A DNA stretch of 64,000 bases from Bradyrhizobium oligotrophicum S58 (GCF_000344805.1 NC_020453.1:682001-746000); one strand, 5' to 3'. Positions 43,103 to 51,414 are shown, counted from the stretch's first letter. Program-made: numbers and translations. Notes: generated by a model from the letters alone, not told the origin.

Positions 43103-44323
43103 ATGAAACAGTTCAATTCTTGCGCGCTGGCGCTGGCCGCATCGGTCGGCCTTGCGGCCACGGCGTGGGCTGGAGAGATCTCGGACAATGTCGTGCGCGT
43201 CGGCGTGCTCAACGACATCTCCGGCATCTTCCAGGACACCAACGGCATGGGCTCGGTCGAGGCCGCCCGCATGGCAGCGGAGGATTTCAACGGCGGCGGC
43301 AAAGGTATCAAGGTCGAGATCGTCTATGCCGACCACCAGAACAAGGCCGATGTCGGCTCGGCGATCACGCGCAAATGGCTCGATGTCGACAAGGTCGATG
43401 CCGTCGTCGACGTGCCCAACTCGGCCGTCGGCCTCACCGTGAACGAGCTGCTGCGCAACAGCCGCATGACCTTCCTGGCCTCGTCGACCGCAAGCTCCGA
43501 TCTCACCGGCAAGGCGTGCTCGCCGAACACCATCCAGTGGGTCAACGACGCCTGGGCGACGGGAAACACCACGGCAGCCGCGATGATGGGGCGCGGCGGC
43601 AAGGACTGGTACTTCATCACGGTCAACTACGCGCTTGGCCAGGGCATCGAGGCGGAAGCCACCAACTACATCGAGAAGCATGGCGGCAAGGTGCTGGGCT
43701 CGGCCAAGCATCCGCTGGGCACCACGGATTTTGCCTCGTTCCTGCTGCAGGCGCAGGGCTCGAAGGCGAAGGTGATCGGGCTTGCCAATGCCGGCGGCGA
43801 CACCATCAACGCCGTCAAGCAGGCGTCCGAGTTCGGCATCCAGCAGGGCGGGCAGTCGCTGGTCGCCTTCCTGCTGTTCATCAACGACGTCCACGGCATG
43901 GGCCTGAAGGCGGCGCAGGGCCTGCAGCTGCTCGAAGCGTTCTATTGGGACATGGACGACGACACCCGCGCCTTCGCCAATCGCTTCGCCGCACGTCCGG
44001 GCATGAACGGCAAGATGCCGAGCGGCAACCAGGCCGGCGTCTATGCCTCGACGCTCGCCTATCTCAACGCGGTCGCGGCCACCGGCAGCGACGATGCCAA
44101 GGACGTGGTGCCGCAGATGAAGACGGTGAAGGGCAAGGACAAGCTGTTCGGCGACGTGACCATCCGCGCCGATGGCCGCGTGGTGCACCCGATGTATCTG
44201 TTCGAGGTCAAGAAGCCGGACGAGTCGAAATATCCTTACGACTACTATCGCCTGGTCTCGACGATCCCGGCCGAGCAGGCGTTCCGGCCGATCGCCGACG
44301 GTGGTTGCGCGCTGGTGAAGTGA
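43103..44323 (+). CDS. Branched-chain/aromatic-type ABC binding protein (first)
   Basis: The 406-residue periplasmic protein has a Sec signal (MKQFNSCALALAASVGLAAT, cleavage near AWA) and the family-6 (Leu/Ile/Val-type) fold, starting VVRVGVLNDISGIFQDTNGM. It contains FADHQNKADVGSA-like YADHQNKADVGSAITRKW. The ATG at 43103 follows GGGGAGGGAC. Members close to this group in Rhodopseudomonas bind aromatic acids, and its place right after a CYP199A-type P450 suggests that ligand class. It ends in a strong terminator, so it is expressed as its own unit or with the P450 message. Confidence 0.87.
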   Translation: MKQFNSCALALAASVGLAATAWAGEISDNVVRVGVLNDISGIFQDTNGMGSVEAARMAAEDFNGGGKGIKVEIVYADHQNKADVGSAITRKWLDVDKVDAVVDVPNSAVGLTVNELLRNSRMTFLASSTASSDLTGKACSPNTIQWVNDAWATGNTTAAAMMGRGGKDWYFITVNYALGQGIEAEATNYIEKHGGKVLGSAKHPLGTTDFASFLLQAQGSKAKVIGLANAGGDTINAVKQASEFGIQQGGQSLVAFLLFINDVHGMGLKAAQGLQLLEAFYWDMDDDTRAFANRFAARPGMNGKMPSGNQAGVYASTLAYLNAVAATGSDDAKDVVPQMKTVKGKDKLFGDVTIRADGRVVHPMYLFEVKKPDESKYPYDYYRLVSTIPAEQAFRPIADGGCALVK

Positions 44324-44354
44324 CGGTCGATAGGCGGGAGATGAACAGCATCGC

Positions 44355-44388
44355 AGCCGGCCGTGTCATGCTGACGCGGCCGGCTTTT
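44355..44388 (+). terminator. Rho-independent terminator after the first binding-protein gene
   Basis: AGCCGGCCG (44355-44363) pairs with CGGCCGGCT (44377-44385), and the hairpin is followed by TTTT. It lies 32 bp after the stop codon of the first binding-protein gene. Confidence 0.85.
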
Positions 44389-44586
44389 GCTGTGCCGCAG
44401 TATCCTTAACAAGCACTATAGTTCTTGCCTTTGCCCATTTCCGGGAATTATGGTGCATGGATCGGTGGCGCGCGGCGCGAAGGCCGCGTAACGGGACGCT
44501 GCGGCGAAACGCCGCCGTTCGCCGTGCTGCTGCGTGCCGGTGACGAAACAACGATAAGAACGATCTGTTTGAGGGGAGGGAAGACC

Positions 44587-45759
44587 ATGAAGACGAGCTT
44601 CTGGCTGGCGAGTGCTGCGGCGCTCATCGTTTCGAATGCCGCTTTTGCCGGCGACACCATCAAGATTGGCTTCGTCTCGACGTTCAGCGGTCCGACCGCC
44701 GTGATCGGCAACGACATGCGCAATTCGTTCGAGCTCGCGCTCGACCATCTCGGCCGCAAGATCGACGGCAAGCCGGTCGAGGTGATCTACGAGGACGACC
44801 AGCAGAAGCCTGACGTCGGCAAGCAGAAGACCGAGAAGCTGGTGCAGTCCGACAAGGTCGATTTCATCGTCGGCTACATCTGGTCGAACGTGCTGCTGGC
44901 ATCGCTGAAGACGGCTGTGGATTCCCAGACCATCCTGATCTCGGCCAATGCCGGCCCCTCGCAGCTCGCCGGCGAATTGTGCTCGCCCTACGTATTCTCG
45001 ACCTCCTGGCAGAACGACCAGACGCCTGCCGCGATGGGCCTCTACATGAACCAGAAGGGCGTCAAGTCGGTGTTCCTGATCGGACCCAACTATGCGGCCG
45101 GCAAGGACATGCTGGCGGGCCTGAAGAGCACCTTCAAGGGCCAGGTCGTCGGCGAGGAATATACGGTGTGGCCGAGCCAGCTCGACTTCTCGGCCGAGCT
45201 CTCCAAGGCCCGCGCCTCCGGCGCCGAGTCGATCTTCGTGTTCTATCCGGGCGCAGCCGGCGTGCAGTTCCTCAATCAATATTCGCAGGCCGGCCTCAAG
45301 GAGAAGATGCCGCTCTACACCGCCTTCACGGTCGATGAATTGTCGCTGCCGCTGCAGAAGGATAATGCGATCGGCGTGCCCGGCGCGCAGGAATGGGTCA
45401 ACGACCTGCCGAACGAGCAGAACAAGAAGTTCGTCGAGGACTACCGCAAGAAATATACCGGCCTGCGACCGACCTATTACGGCGCCCAGGCCTATGACGC
45501 GGCGCAACTGATCAACAGCGCGGTGGTTGCGGTCAAGGGCGACACGTCCAAGAAGGACGCGATGAAGGCCGAGATGGAGAAGGCCAACTTCAAGTCGCTG
45601 CGCGGCGCGTTCAAATACGGCAACAACCACATCCCGATCCAGAGCTTCTACCTGCAGGACGTGGTGAAGGATGCCGACGGCCAGCTCTCGCTGAAGACGG
45701 TCGCCACCATCGTCGAGAACGACCAGGACCGCTTCCACGACAAGTGCCCGATGAAATGA
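44587..45759 (+). CDS. Branched-chain/aromatic-type ABC binding protein (second)
   Basis: A second family-6 binding protein of 390 residues, only distantly similar to the first. It has a Sec signal (MKTSFWLASAAALIVSNAAF) and a mature start DTIKIGFVSTFSGPTAVIG. Later segments are YEDDQQKPDVGKQKTEKLVQ, VGYIWSNVLLASLKT and YYGAQAYDAAQLI. The ATG at 44587 follows GGGAGGGAAG. Between them the two proteins could give the downstream LivHMGF transporter two substrate ranges. It also ends in its own terminator. Confidence 0.88.
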   Translation: MKTSFWLASAAALIVSNAAFAGDTIKIGFVSTFSGPTAVIGNDMRNSFELALDHLGRKIDGKPVEVIYEDDQQKPDVGKQKTEKLVQSDKVDFIVGYIWSNVLLASLKTAVDSQTILISANAGPSQLAGELCSPYVFSTSWQNDQTPAAMGLYMNQKGVKSVFLIGPNYAAGKDMLAGLKSTFKGQVVGEEYTVWPSQLDFSAELSKARASGAESIFVFYPGAAGVQFLNQYSQAGLKEKMPLYTAFTVDELSLPLQKDNAIGVPGAQEWVNDLPNEQNKKFVEDYRKKYTGLRPTYYGAQAYDAAQLINSAVVAVKGDTSKKDAMKAEMEKANFKSLRGAFKYGNNHIPIQSFYLQDVVKDADGQLSLKTVATIVENDQDRFHDKCPMK

Positions 45760-45844
45760 GCGAAAAGAATCCGGGTCTGGCCCAAACAGGCCTGGAATTT
45801 GCTTGAAGCTTAAAACATCTCCGGCCTAAGATCGGGGCGGACAT

Positions 45845-45882
45845 GGCGGCAGCGCCTGCAACGGTTCTGCCGCCGTCTTTTT
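45845..45882 (+). terminator. Terminator between second binding protein and livH
   Basis: GGCGGCAG (45845-45852) pairs with CTGCCGCC (45867-45874), followed by GTCTTTTT. It would let most transcripts stop after the binding protein, giving an excess of binding protein over membrane components. Confidence 0.8.
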
Positions 45883-45900
45883 GAGCGTGAAGTGAGGGGC

Positions 45901-46818
45901 ATGCTTCTCGTCGTCGAACAATTCCTGAACGGGCTGCAGTTCGGACTGCTGCTGTTCCTGCTGGCTGCCGGTCTGACGCTGGTGTTCGGCATCATGGACC
46001 TCGTCAACCTCGCCCATGGCTCGCTCTACATGATGGGCGCCTATTTCGCGGCGACCTTCGTGGCCTGGACCGGCAGCTTCGTTCTCGGGGCCATCCTGGC
46101 GCTCGGCGCCACGCTTCTGCTCGGCATCGTGCTCGAATTTACGGCACTGCGCCATCTCTATGGGCGCGACCACCTCGATCATGTGCTGGCGACATTCGGC
46201 CTGATCCTGTTCTTCAACGAGGCCGTCCGGTTGATCTGGGGCCCGGCGGGACTGGCGCTGCCGCTGCCGTCCTGGCTCGCCTTCCCGGTCACGATCCTGC
46301 CCGGCATCCAATATCCGGCCTATCGCCTCGCCATCATCGTGGTGGCGCTGCTGGTGGCGCTGCTCCTCTATCTCGGCGTCATGCGCACGCGCATCGGCAT
46401 GCTGATCCGCGCCGGCGCCTCCAACCGCGAGATGATCGGCGCGCTGGGTATCAATATCAAGCTGCTCTACACGCTGGTGTTCGGCCTCGGCGCCGCGCTC
46501 GCCGGCCTCGCCGGGCTGATGCAGGCGCCGATCCTCACGGTGCAGATCGGCATGGGCGAGAACATCCTGATCCTCGCCTTCGTCGTGATCGTGATCGGCG
46601 GCATCGGCTCGATCCGCGGCGCGTTCATCGCCGCGATCATGATCGGCCTGATCGATACGATGGGGCGCGCCTTCCTGCCCAACCTGCTGCGCCAGGTGCT
46701 GAATTCGGCAGCGGCCTCCACCGCGGCGCCGGCGCTGTCGTCGATGCTGATCTATCTCCTGATGGCGATCGTGCTGGTGGCGCGGCCTGAAGGTCTGTTT
46801 CCGGCCAACCGCAGATGA
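45901..46818 (+). CDS. livH: ABC permease LivH type
   Basis: The 305-residue permease belongs to the branched-chain amino acid family, with eight or so hydrophobic helices. It starts MLLVVEQFLNGLQFGLLLFL and contains GIMDLVNLAHGSLYMMGAY, the LivH hallmark, and ASNREMIGALGINIKLLYTL, the ATPase-coupling loop. Start: ATG at 45901; a GTG three codons upstream is equally possible. It overlaps livM by 4 bp. Confidence 0.92.
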   Translation: MLLVVEQFLNGLQFGLLLFLLAAGLTLVFGIMDLVNLAHGSLYMMGAYFAATFVAWTGSFVLGAILALGATLLLGIVLEFTALRHLYGRDHLDHVLATFGLILFFNEAVRLIWGPAGLALPLPSWLAFPVTILPGIQYPAYRLAIIVVALLVALLLYLGVMRTRIGMLIRAGASNREMIGALGINIKLLYTLVFGLGAALAGLAGLMQAPILTVQIGMGENILILAFVVIVIGGIGSIRGAFIAAIMIGLIDTMGRAFLPNLLRQVLNSAAASTAAPALSSMLIYLLMAIVLVARPEGLFPANRR

Positions 46819-47762
46819 AATCGCAACTCAACGTCCAGAACGTGTTCGCCGCGCTGGTGGTCGCCGGCCTCGTGCTGCTGCCGGTCTATTCGAACCTCTC
46901 CGGCAACATCTTCATCCTCACGCTGTTCACGCGTATCGTGATCCTGGCGCTGTCGGCGGTCAGCCTGAACCTGATCATGGGCTATGGCGGCATGATGAGT
47001 TTTGGCCATGCCGCCTATCTCGGCATCGGCGGCTACGCCGTCGGCATCCTCGCGCAGGAAGGCATCGGCTCCGGCTGGGCCCAGTTCGCCGTGGCGATCG
47101 CGGTATCGGCGCTCTATGCGCTGGTGATCGGCGCGCTGTCGTTGCGCACCCGCGGCGTCTATTTCATCATGATCACGCTGGCCTTCGCGCAGATGGCCTA
47201 TTACGTCGCTTCGGGCCTCGCCCGCTATGGCGGCGATGACGGGCTCACGGTCTACAAGCGCAGCGATTTCGGTGGCCTGATCAATCTCGGCAACCGCGTG
47301 CAGTTCTACTATCTGTGCCTCGGCTGCCTGCTGGCCATCGTCGTGCTGGTCTGGCGCATCGTCAATTCGCGCTTCGGCCTGGTGCTGCAGGGCCTGCGCT
47401 CCAACGAGCAGCGCATGCAGGCGATCGGCTTTCCGTCGAAACGCTACAAGCTTGCCTGCTTCGTCATCGCCGGCATGCTGTGCGGGCTATCAGGCGCGCT
47501 GCTTGCCAACAACACCGATTTCGTCAGCCCCGCCGTGATGTACTGGACCCGCTCCGGCGACCTGATGGTGATGGTGATCCTGGGCGGCATGGGCACCCTG
47601 ATGGGGCCGGTCGTCGGCTCGGTCGTGTTCCTGGTGCTGGAAGAGGTGCTGTCGCAACTCACTGAGTATTGGGCGCTGATCATGGGCCCGCTGCTGCTCC
47701 TGATCGTGCTGTTCGGGCGCGGCGGCATCATGGGCATGCTCGGGAGGTTGAACCGTGGCTGA
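46815..47762 (+). CDS. livM: ABC permease LivM type
   Basis: The 315-residue second permease shows LNLIMGYGGMMSFGHAAYLG and the coupling loop RSNEQRMQAIGFPSKRYKLA, both LivM hallmarks, and it ends in a short basic tail (GMLGRLNRG). It overlaps livH by an ATGA and livG by 8 bp. Confidence 0.93.
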   Translation: MKSQLNVQNVFAALVVAGLVLLPVYSNLSGNIFILTLFTRIVILALSAVSLNLIMGYGGMMSFGHAAYLGIGGYAVGILAQEGIGSGWAQFAVAIAVSALYALVIGALSLRTRGVYFIMITLAFAQMAYYVASGLARYGGDDGLTVYKRSDFGGLINLGNRVQFYYLCLGCLLAIVVLVWRIVNSRFGLVLQGLRSNEQRMQAIGFPSKRYKLACFVIAGMLCGLSGALLANNTDFVSPAVMYWTRSGDLMVMVILGGMGTLMGPVVGSVVFLVLEEVLSQLTEYWALIMGPLLLLIVLFGRGGIMGMLGRLNRG

Positions 47763-48525
47763 ACCCCTGCTTCGCGTCGACAATCTCGTGCGCCGCTTCG
47801 GCGGCATCATCGCCACCGATCACGTCTGCCTCGACGTCGCCAAGGGCGAGATCCACGCCATCATCGGTCCGAACGGCGCCGGCAAGACCACCTTGATCAG
47901 CCAGCTCACTGGCCATCTTGCGCCGCACGGCGGACGCATCTTCCTCGGCGGGCGCGACATCTCGCATTTCCCTGCCTACAAGCGCAGCGCGCTCGGGCTG
48001 GCGCGCTCGTTCCAGATCACCTCGCTGCTGACCGACTTCACCGCGGCCGACAATGTCGCGCTGGCGGCGCAGGCCCATGACGGCAAGCATTCGTTCCGTT
48101 TCTTCGCGGCTGCCCGCAAGGACAAGCCGCTGCGCGCCGCCGCGCACGCGGCGCTGGAGCGCGTCGGTCTCGGCCATCGCGCCGACGTGCTGGTGTCCCG
48201 GCTCAGCCATGGCGAGCAGCGCGAGCTGGAGCTCGCGGTCGCGCTGGCAACCAAGCCGCAACTGCTGTTGCTCGATGAGCCCATGGCCGGTCTCGGGGTG
48301 ACCGAGTCGCAGCGCATGGTGAAGCTGTTGTTGGAGCTGCGCCGCGAGGTGTCAATCGTGCTGGTCGAACACGACATGGAGGCGGTGTTCGCGCTGGCCG
48401 ACCGCATTTCGGTGCTGGTCTATGGCCGCATCATTGCGTCGGGCATGCCGGATGAGATCCGGCAGAACGAAGAGGTCAAGCGCGCCTATCTCGGCGATCA
48501 GCACGTGGTGGTCGGCCATGGTTGA
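47755..48525 (+). CDS. livG: ABC ATPase LivG type
   Basis: The 256-residue ATPase starts with GTG inside the end of livM. Walker A is GPNGAGKTTL, the signature is LSHGEQRELELAVALA and Walker B is LLLLDEPMAGLG, with the switch His in LVEHDMEAVF. The GALGLARSFQI-like segment (SALGLARSFQITSLL) is typical of LivG. Provides one of the two nucleotide-binding subunits. Confidence 0.94.
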   Translation: MAEPLLRVDNLVRRFGGIIATDHVCLDVAKGEIHAIIGPNGAGKTTLISQLTGHLAPHGGRIFLGGRDISHFPAYKRSALGLARSFQITSLLTDFTAADNVALAAQAHDGKHSFRFFAAARKDKPLRAAAHAALERVGLGHRADVLVSRLSHGEQRELELAVALATKPQLLLLDEPMAGLGVTESQRMVKLLLELRREVSIVLVEHDMEAVFALADRISVLVYGRIIASGMPDEIRQNEEVKRAYLGDQHVVVGHG

Positions 48526-49246
48526 TCACAAGACGAACGGCATGCTGCTCGAGGTCGACGGCATCGAGACCTGCTACGGCCTGAGCCAGGTCCTGTTCGG
48601 ACTGTCCCTGGCCATTCGGCCCGGCGAGATGGTCTCGCTAATGGGCCGCAACGGCATGGGCAAGACCACGACCATCCGCTCGATCATGGGCCTGACTCAG
48701 GCGCGCGCGGGCACCATCCGTTTCAGCGGCCAGGAGACACGGCGGCTGCCATCCTACCGGATCGCCCAGCTTGGCATCGGCCTGGTGCCGGAGGGGCGGC
48801 AGATCTTCCCGAACCTCACCGTCACCGAAAACCTTGTCGCGGCCTCCACCAACCGGCTCGGCGCGTCCGATCCATGGACGCTCGATAAGATCCACGCGCT
48901 GTTTCCGCGGCTAGCCGAGCGCGGCGGCAACATGGGCAATCAGCTCTCCGGCGGCGAGCAGCAGATGCTGGCGATCGGCCGGGCACTGATGACCAATCCG
49001 AAGCTGCTGATCCTCGACGAGGCGACCGAAGGCCTGGCGCCGCTGATCCGCGAGGAGATCTGGAACTGCCTGTCGCTGCTGAAGTCGCGCGGGCAGTCGA
49101 TCCTCGTCATCGACAAGAACGTCGGACATCTGACCCGCATCTGCGACCGCCATTACATCATCGAGCGCGGCCGCACGGTCTGGAGCGGCACCTCGGACCA
49201 GCTCATGGCCGAGCCCGACCTGCAGCATCGGTATCTCGGGATTTGA
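48518..49246 (+). CDS. livF: ABC ATPase LivF type
   Basis: The 242-residue ATPase has Walker A GRNGMGKTTT, the signature LSGGEQQMLAIGRALM and Walker B LLILDEATEGLAP. Start is the ATG at 48518, 8 bp inside livG. The usual switch His is replaced by Asn in VIDKNVGHL: where LivF proteins normally read VEQN, this one reads IDKN. It closes the LivHMGF operon. Confidence 0.93.
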   Translation: MVDHKTNGMLLEVDGIETCYGLSQVLFGLSLAIRPGEMVSLMGRNGMGKTTTIRSIMGLTQARAGTIRFSGQETRRLPSYRIAQLGIGLVPEGRQIFPNLTVTENLVAASTNRLGASDPWTLDKIHALFPRLAERGGNMGNQLSGGEQQMLAIGRALMTNPKLLILDEATEGLAPLIREEIWNCLSLLKSRGQSILVIDKNVGHLTRICDRHYIIERGRTVWSGTSDQLMAEPDLQHRYLGI

Positions 49247-49283
49247 GAACGGCGCGATCCCGCCGAGACGACATGGAAGCGGA

Positions 49284-49297
49284 TTGACTCACATCAA
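49284..49297 (+). promoter_or_regulatory. FixK/FNR-type box
   Basis: TTGACTCACATCAA has perfect TTGA and TCAA half-sites separated by 6 bp. If it activates from -41.5, transcription would start near 49332, in front of the 50-residue membrane protein at 49433. The box suggests expression under low oxygen through an FNR/FixK-type regulator. It lies 38 bp after livF. Confidence 0.6.
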
Positions 49298-49432
49298 GAT
49301 CATGTCGCGCGCGGGTGCGTAGATTTTAGCAGCCGTGCTGTCATGCGCTGATTTTTCGCATTGAGGCGCGGCTTGGACGGGGCTATTCTCTCAGGTGGTA
49401 CTTTGTTTTGCCTTTTATCAAAGGTTGAGCAG

Positions 49433-49585
49433 ATGCGTGCGCCTCATCTCCGAATGGAAGCACCGAAAAAAGCCGTGGCCGGTCTGCGCGGCTTCTGGTC
49501 GGATCACGCCGACCTTGAGACGGTGCTGTGCATCGCTTTCATGCTGATCGTCGGAATCATCGTCAAGCTGACGCCGCCAACCTAG
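49433..49585 (+). CDS. 50-residue single-span membrane protein
   Basis: The short frame MRAPHLRMEAPKKAVAGLRG continues with FWSDHADLETVLCIAFMLIVGIIVKLTPPT. This is a basic amphipathic N-terminus, then a DHADLE patch and one hydrophobic helix near the C-terminus. AAAGGTTGAG precedes the ATG, and a FixK/FNR-type box lies about 140 bp upstream. I do not recognise a family. The second methionine (49454) is an alternative start. Its stop shares the palindrome CTAG with the stop of the convergent gene. Confidence 0.5.
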   Translation: MRAPHLRMEAPKKAVAGLRGFWSDHADLETVLCIAFMLIVGIIVKLTPPT

Positions 49586-49947
49586 GCGCTTGCAAGCAGC
49601 GATCTCCCGAACGGGATATACTTCTGGTACTCCTTCGGCACGCGGCTGCGGTAGCGCGAGGGCACCTTGCCGCTACGCAACGACTCCTCGACTTCCTTTC
49701 GCGTGCTGACCTTGGTCCGCTTCCTCTTCGGCGCGGCCGCATCGCTCGCAGGCTTGATGTCGCCGGCCTTGTCGGTCGATGCGGCGGGTGCAGGCTCAGG
49801 AGTCGCTGTTGCGGCGGGGGCGGGGCTTGCGGCGGGAGCGGGTTGGGCTGGCGTATCCTGGGCCGGTGCGCTCTGCGCGACGGCTGCTCCGGCGCTGACA
49901 CAAAGAGCCAGCACGCTTGCGACTGCCACCCGGGACAAGTTGATCAT
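49582..49947 (-). CDS. Small secreted Ala/Pro-rich protein, unknown function
   Basis: The 121-residue product has a Sec signal (MINLSRVAVASVLALCVSAG, cleavage near AVAQ). An Ala/Pro-rich linker of about 45 residues follows, then a basic C-terminal domain containing RKEVEESLRSGKVPSRYRSR and VPKEYQKYIPFGRSLLASA. The disordered linker and basic end suggest a periplasmic protein that binds the cell wall or an acidic partner. I do not recognise a family beyond this. It is convergent with the small membrane gene and divergent from the guanidine operon. Confidence 0.7.
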   Translation of the reverse strand: MINLSRVAVASVLALCVSAGAAVAQSAPAQDTPAQPAPAASPAPAATATPEPAPAASTDKAGDIKPASDAAAPKRKRTKVSTRKEVEESLRSGKVPSRYRSRVPKEYQKYIPFGRSLLASA

Positions 49948-50136
49948 TAACGAGACTCCAAACCAAGGCGGCTGATGTGCTGGCCTGATGAGTCGTCCGT
50001 GCGCGCCGACCGGTTCATGCTTCCTCGGTATGGCTGTCGCCCCGCCGATGAGCCTCATCGCCCAAGATCAATTCGTGGTGCCATTTTTTTGAGCACAGGC
50101 TGCAGTGCGTTGCGTTGAATCGCAAGCACTTTTCTC

Positions 50137-50152
50137 TGGCACGCGGATTGCT
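50137..50152 (+). promoter_or_regulatory. Sigma-54 (RpoN) promoter of the guanidine operon
   Basis: TGGCACGCGGATTGCT matches the RpoN consensus TGGCACG-N4-TTGCT at every defined position. The -24 GG is at 50138-50139 and the -12 GC at 50150-50151. The start site would be near 50163, about 11 bp before the guanidine-I riboswitch, so the whole aptamer would be transcribed. It links the operon to nitrogen control by NtrC or another enhancer-binding protein. Confidence 0.85.
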
Positions 50153-50173
50153 CCTCCAATTGCTTAGAGTTGG

Positions 50174-50268
50174 CAGCTAGGGTTCCGGTTCTCGTCGAGA
50201 GAATGCTGGTCCGAGAGCAGCCGCCAGGGGAGAGCCCTGGTGCACGGCGGGATAAAAACCCGGGAGAC
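50174..50268 (+). ncRNA. Guanidine-I (ykkC) riboswitch
   Basis: The sequence carries the ykkC consensus blocks in order: CTAGGGTTCCG (50177-50187), CTGGTCCGAGAG (50206-50217), a variable hairpin CCAGGGGAGAGCCCTGG (50224-50240), then ACGGCGGGATAAAAACCCGG (50244-50263) with GAGA. Class I guanidine riboswitches bind guanidinium and switch on genes for its export, import or degradation. The downstream ABC importer and guanidine-hydrolase-like gene agree with that. An expression platform follows it before the first gene. Confidence 0.93.
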
Positions 50269-50283
50269 CTCAGTGGCCGCGCT

Positions 50284-50341
50284 TGGCAGGCACGAGGTTC
50301 TTCATGCCAGTCCGCAGGTCGCACAACCTATGAGGGACTGG
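50284..50341 (+). promoter_or_regulatory. Putative translational expression platform of the riboswitch
   Basis: CCAGTCC (50307-50313) pairs with GGACTGG (50335-50341) and, with an inner AGGT/ACCT pair (50316-50319, 50326-50329), forms a hairpin that covers the GAGGGA ribosome site (50332-50337) just before the ATG at 50344. A competing pair TGGCA (50284-50288) with TGCCA (50304-50308) overlaps the left arm. This arrangement fits ligand-controlled exposure of the ribosome site. It is inferred from base pairing only. Confidence 0.6.
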
Positions 50342-50343
50342 AC

Positions 50344-51414
50344 ATGTTCAACGCGCGAAATCTGTTTGTTGCACTGCTCGCTGCATCCACGCTGGCGACC
50401 GCATCGCTGTCGCCGGCCTTGGCTGAAAAGAAGAAAGAGTTCAATATCGCCTGGACGATCTATGTCGGCTGGATGCCGTGGCCCTATGCGGCCGAGTCCG
50501 GCATCGTCAAGAAGTGGGCCGACAAATACGGCATCTCGATCAAGGTCACCCAGATCAACGACTACGTCGAGTCGATCAATCAATACACGGCCGGCAAGTT
50601 CGACGGCGTCACCGTCACCAACATGGATGCGCTGACCATCCCTGCTGCCGGCGGCGTCGACACCTCGGCCATCATCATGGGCGACTACTCCAACGGCAAT
50701 GACGGCGTGGTGCTGAAGAAGGGCAAGACGCTGGCCGACATCAAGGGCCAGAAGGTCAACCTCGTCGAGCTCTCGGTGTCGCATTATCTGCTGGCGCGCG
50801 GGCTCGAAACTGCGAAGCTGTCCGAGAAGAACATCAAGACCGTCAACACATCCGACGCCGACATCGTCGCTGCCGCGAAATCGCCGGACACCACCGCAGT
50901 CGTGACCTGGAATCCGCAACTGCTGGAAGTGAAGGCCGAGCCGGGCGCGACGCTGGTGTTCGATTCCAGCAAGATCCCGGGCGAGATCGAGGATCTCCTG
51001 GTCGTCAACAGCGCGACGCTGAAGGACAATCCGGAGCTTGGCAAGGCGCTGGTCGGCATCTGGTACGAGACCATCGCGCTGATGAAGGACCAGAGCGAGA
51101 AGGGCAAGGCCGCGCGCGAGGCGATGGCCAAGCTGTCGGGCACCGATCTCGCCGGCTTCGAGACCCAGCTCAAGACCACGTTCATGTATTACGAGCCGAA
51201 AGATGCGCTCGCCTTCATGACCGGGGCGGAGTTGCCGAAGATCATGGATCACGTCCGCACCTTCTGCTTCGATCACAATCTGCTCGGCGAGAACGTGAAG
51301 TCGAAGGATGCGGTCGGCATCTCCACGCCGACGAAGGCGCTGGGCTCCACGACCAACGTGAAGCTGCGCTTCGATCCGACCTATATGAAGATGGCCGCCG
51401 ACGGAAAGCTCTGA
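50344..51414 (+). CDS. Guanidine-type ABC transporter binding protein (NitT/TauT family)
   Basis: The 356-residue periplasmic protein has a Sec signal (MFNARNLFVALLAASTLATA, cleavage near ALA) followed by KKKEFNIAWTIYVGWMPWPY. The NitT/TauT-type fold shows NQYTAGKFDGVTVTNMDALT and NTSDADIVAAAKSPDTTAVV. Relatives are usually named putative urea ABC binding proteins. Under a guanidine-I riboswitch and next to a guanidine-hydrolase-like gene, guanidine or a close derivative is the most likely ligand. It is the first gene after the riboswitch and is separated from the permease by a 323-bp gap with two palindromic repeats. Confidence 0.88.
   Translation: MFNARNLFVALLAASTLATASLSPALAEKKKEFNIAWTIYVGWMPWPYAAESGIVKKWADKYGISIKVTQINDYVESINQYTAGKFDGVTVTNMDALTIPAAGGVDTSAIIMGDYSNGNDGVVLKKGKTLADIKGQKVNLVELSVSHYLLARGLETAKLSEKNIKTVNTSDADIVAAAKSPDTTAVVTWNPQLLEVKAEPGATLVFDSSKIPGEIEDLLVVNSATLKDNPELGKALVGIWYETIALMKDQSEKGKAAREAMAKLSGTDLAGFETQLKTTFMYYEPKDALAFMTGAELPKIMDHVRTFCFDHNLLGENVKSKDAVGISTPTKALGSTTNVKLRFDPTYMKMAADGKL

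Noticed and set aside
50090-50112. Possible NtrC enhancer site (GCAC-N8-GTGC) before the guanidine operon
   Set aside because: The spacing differs by one base from the usual NtrC arrangement and the flanking bases do not fit. It is too weak to annotate.
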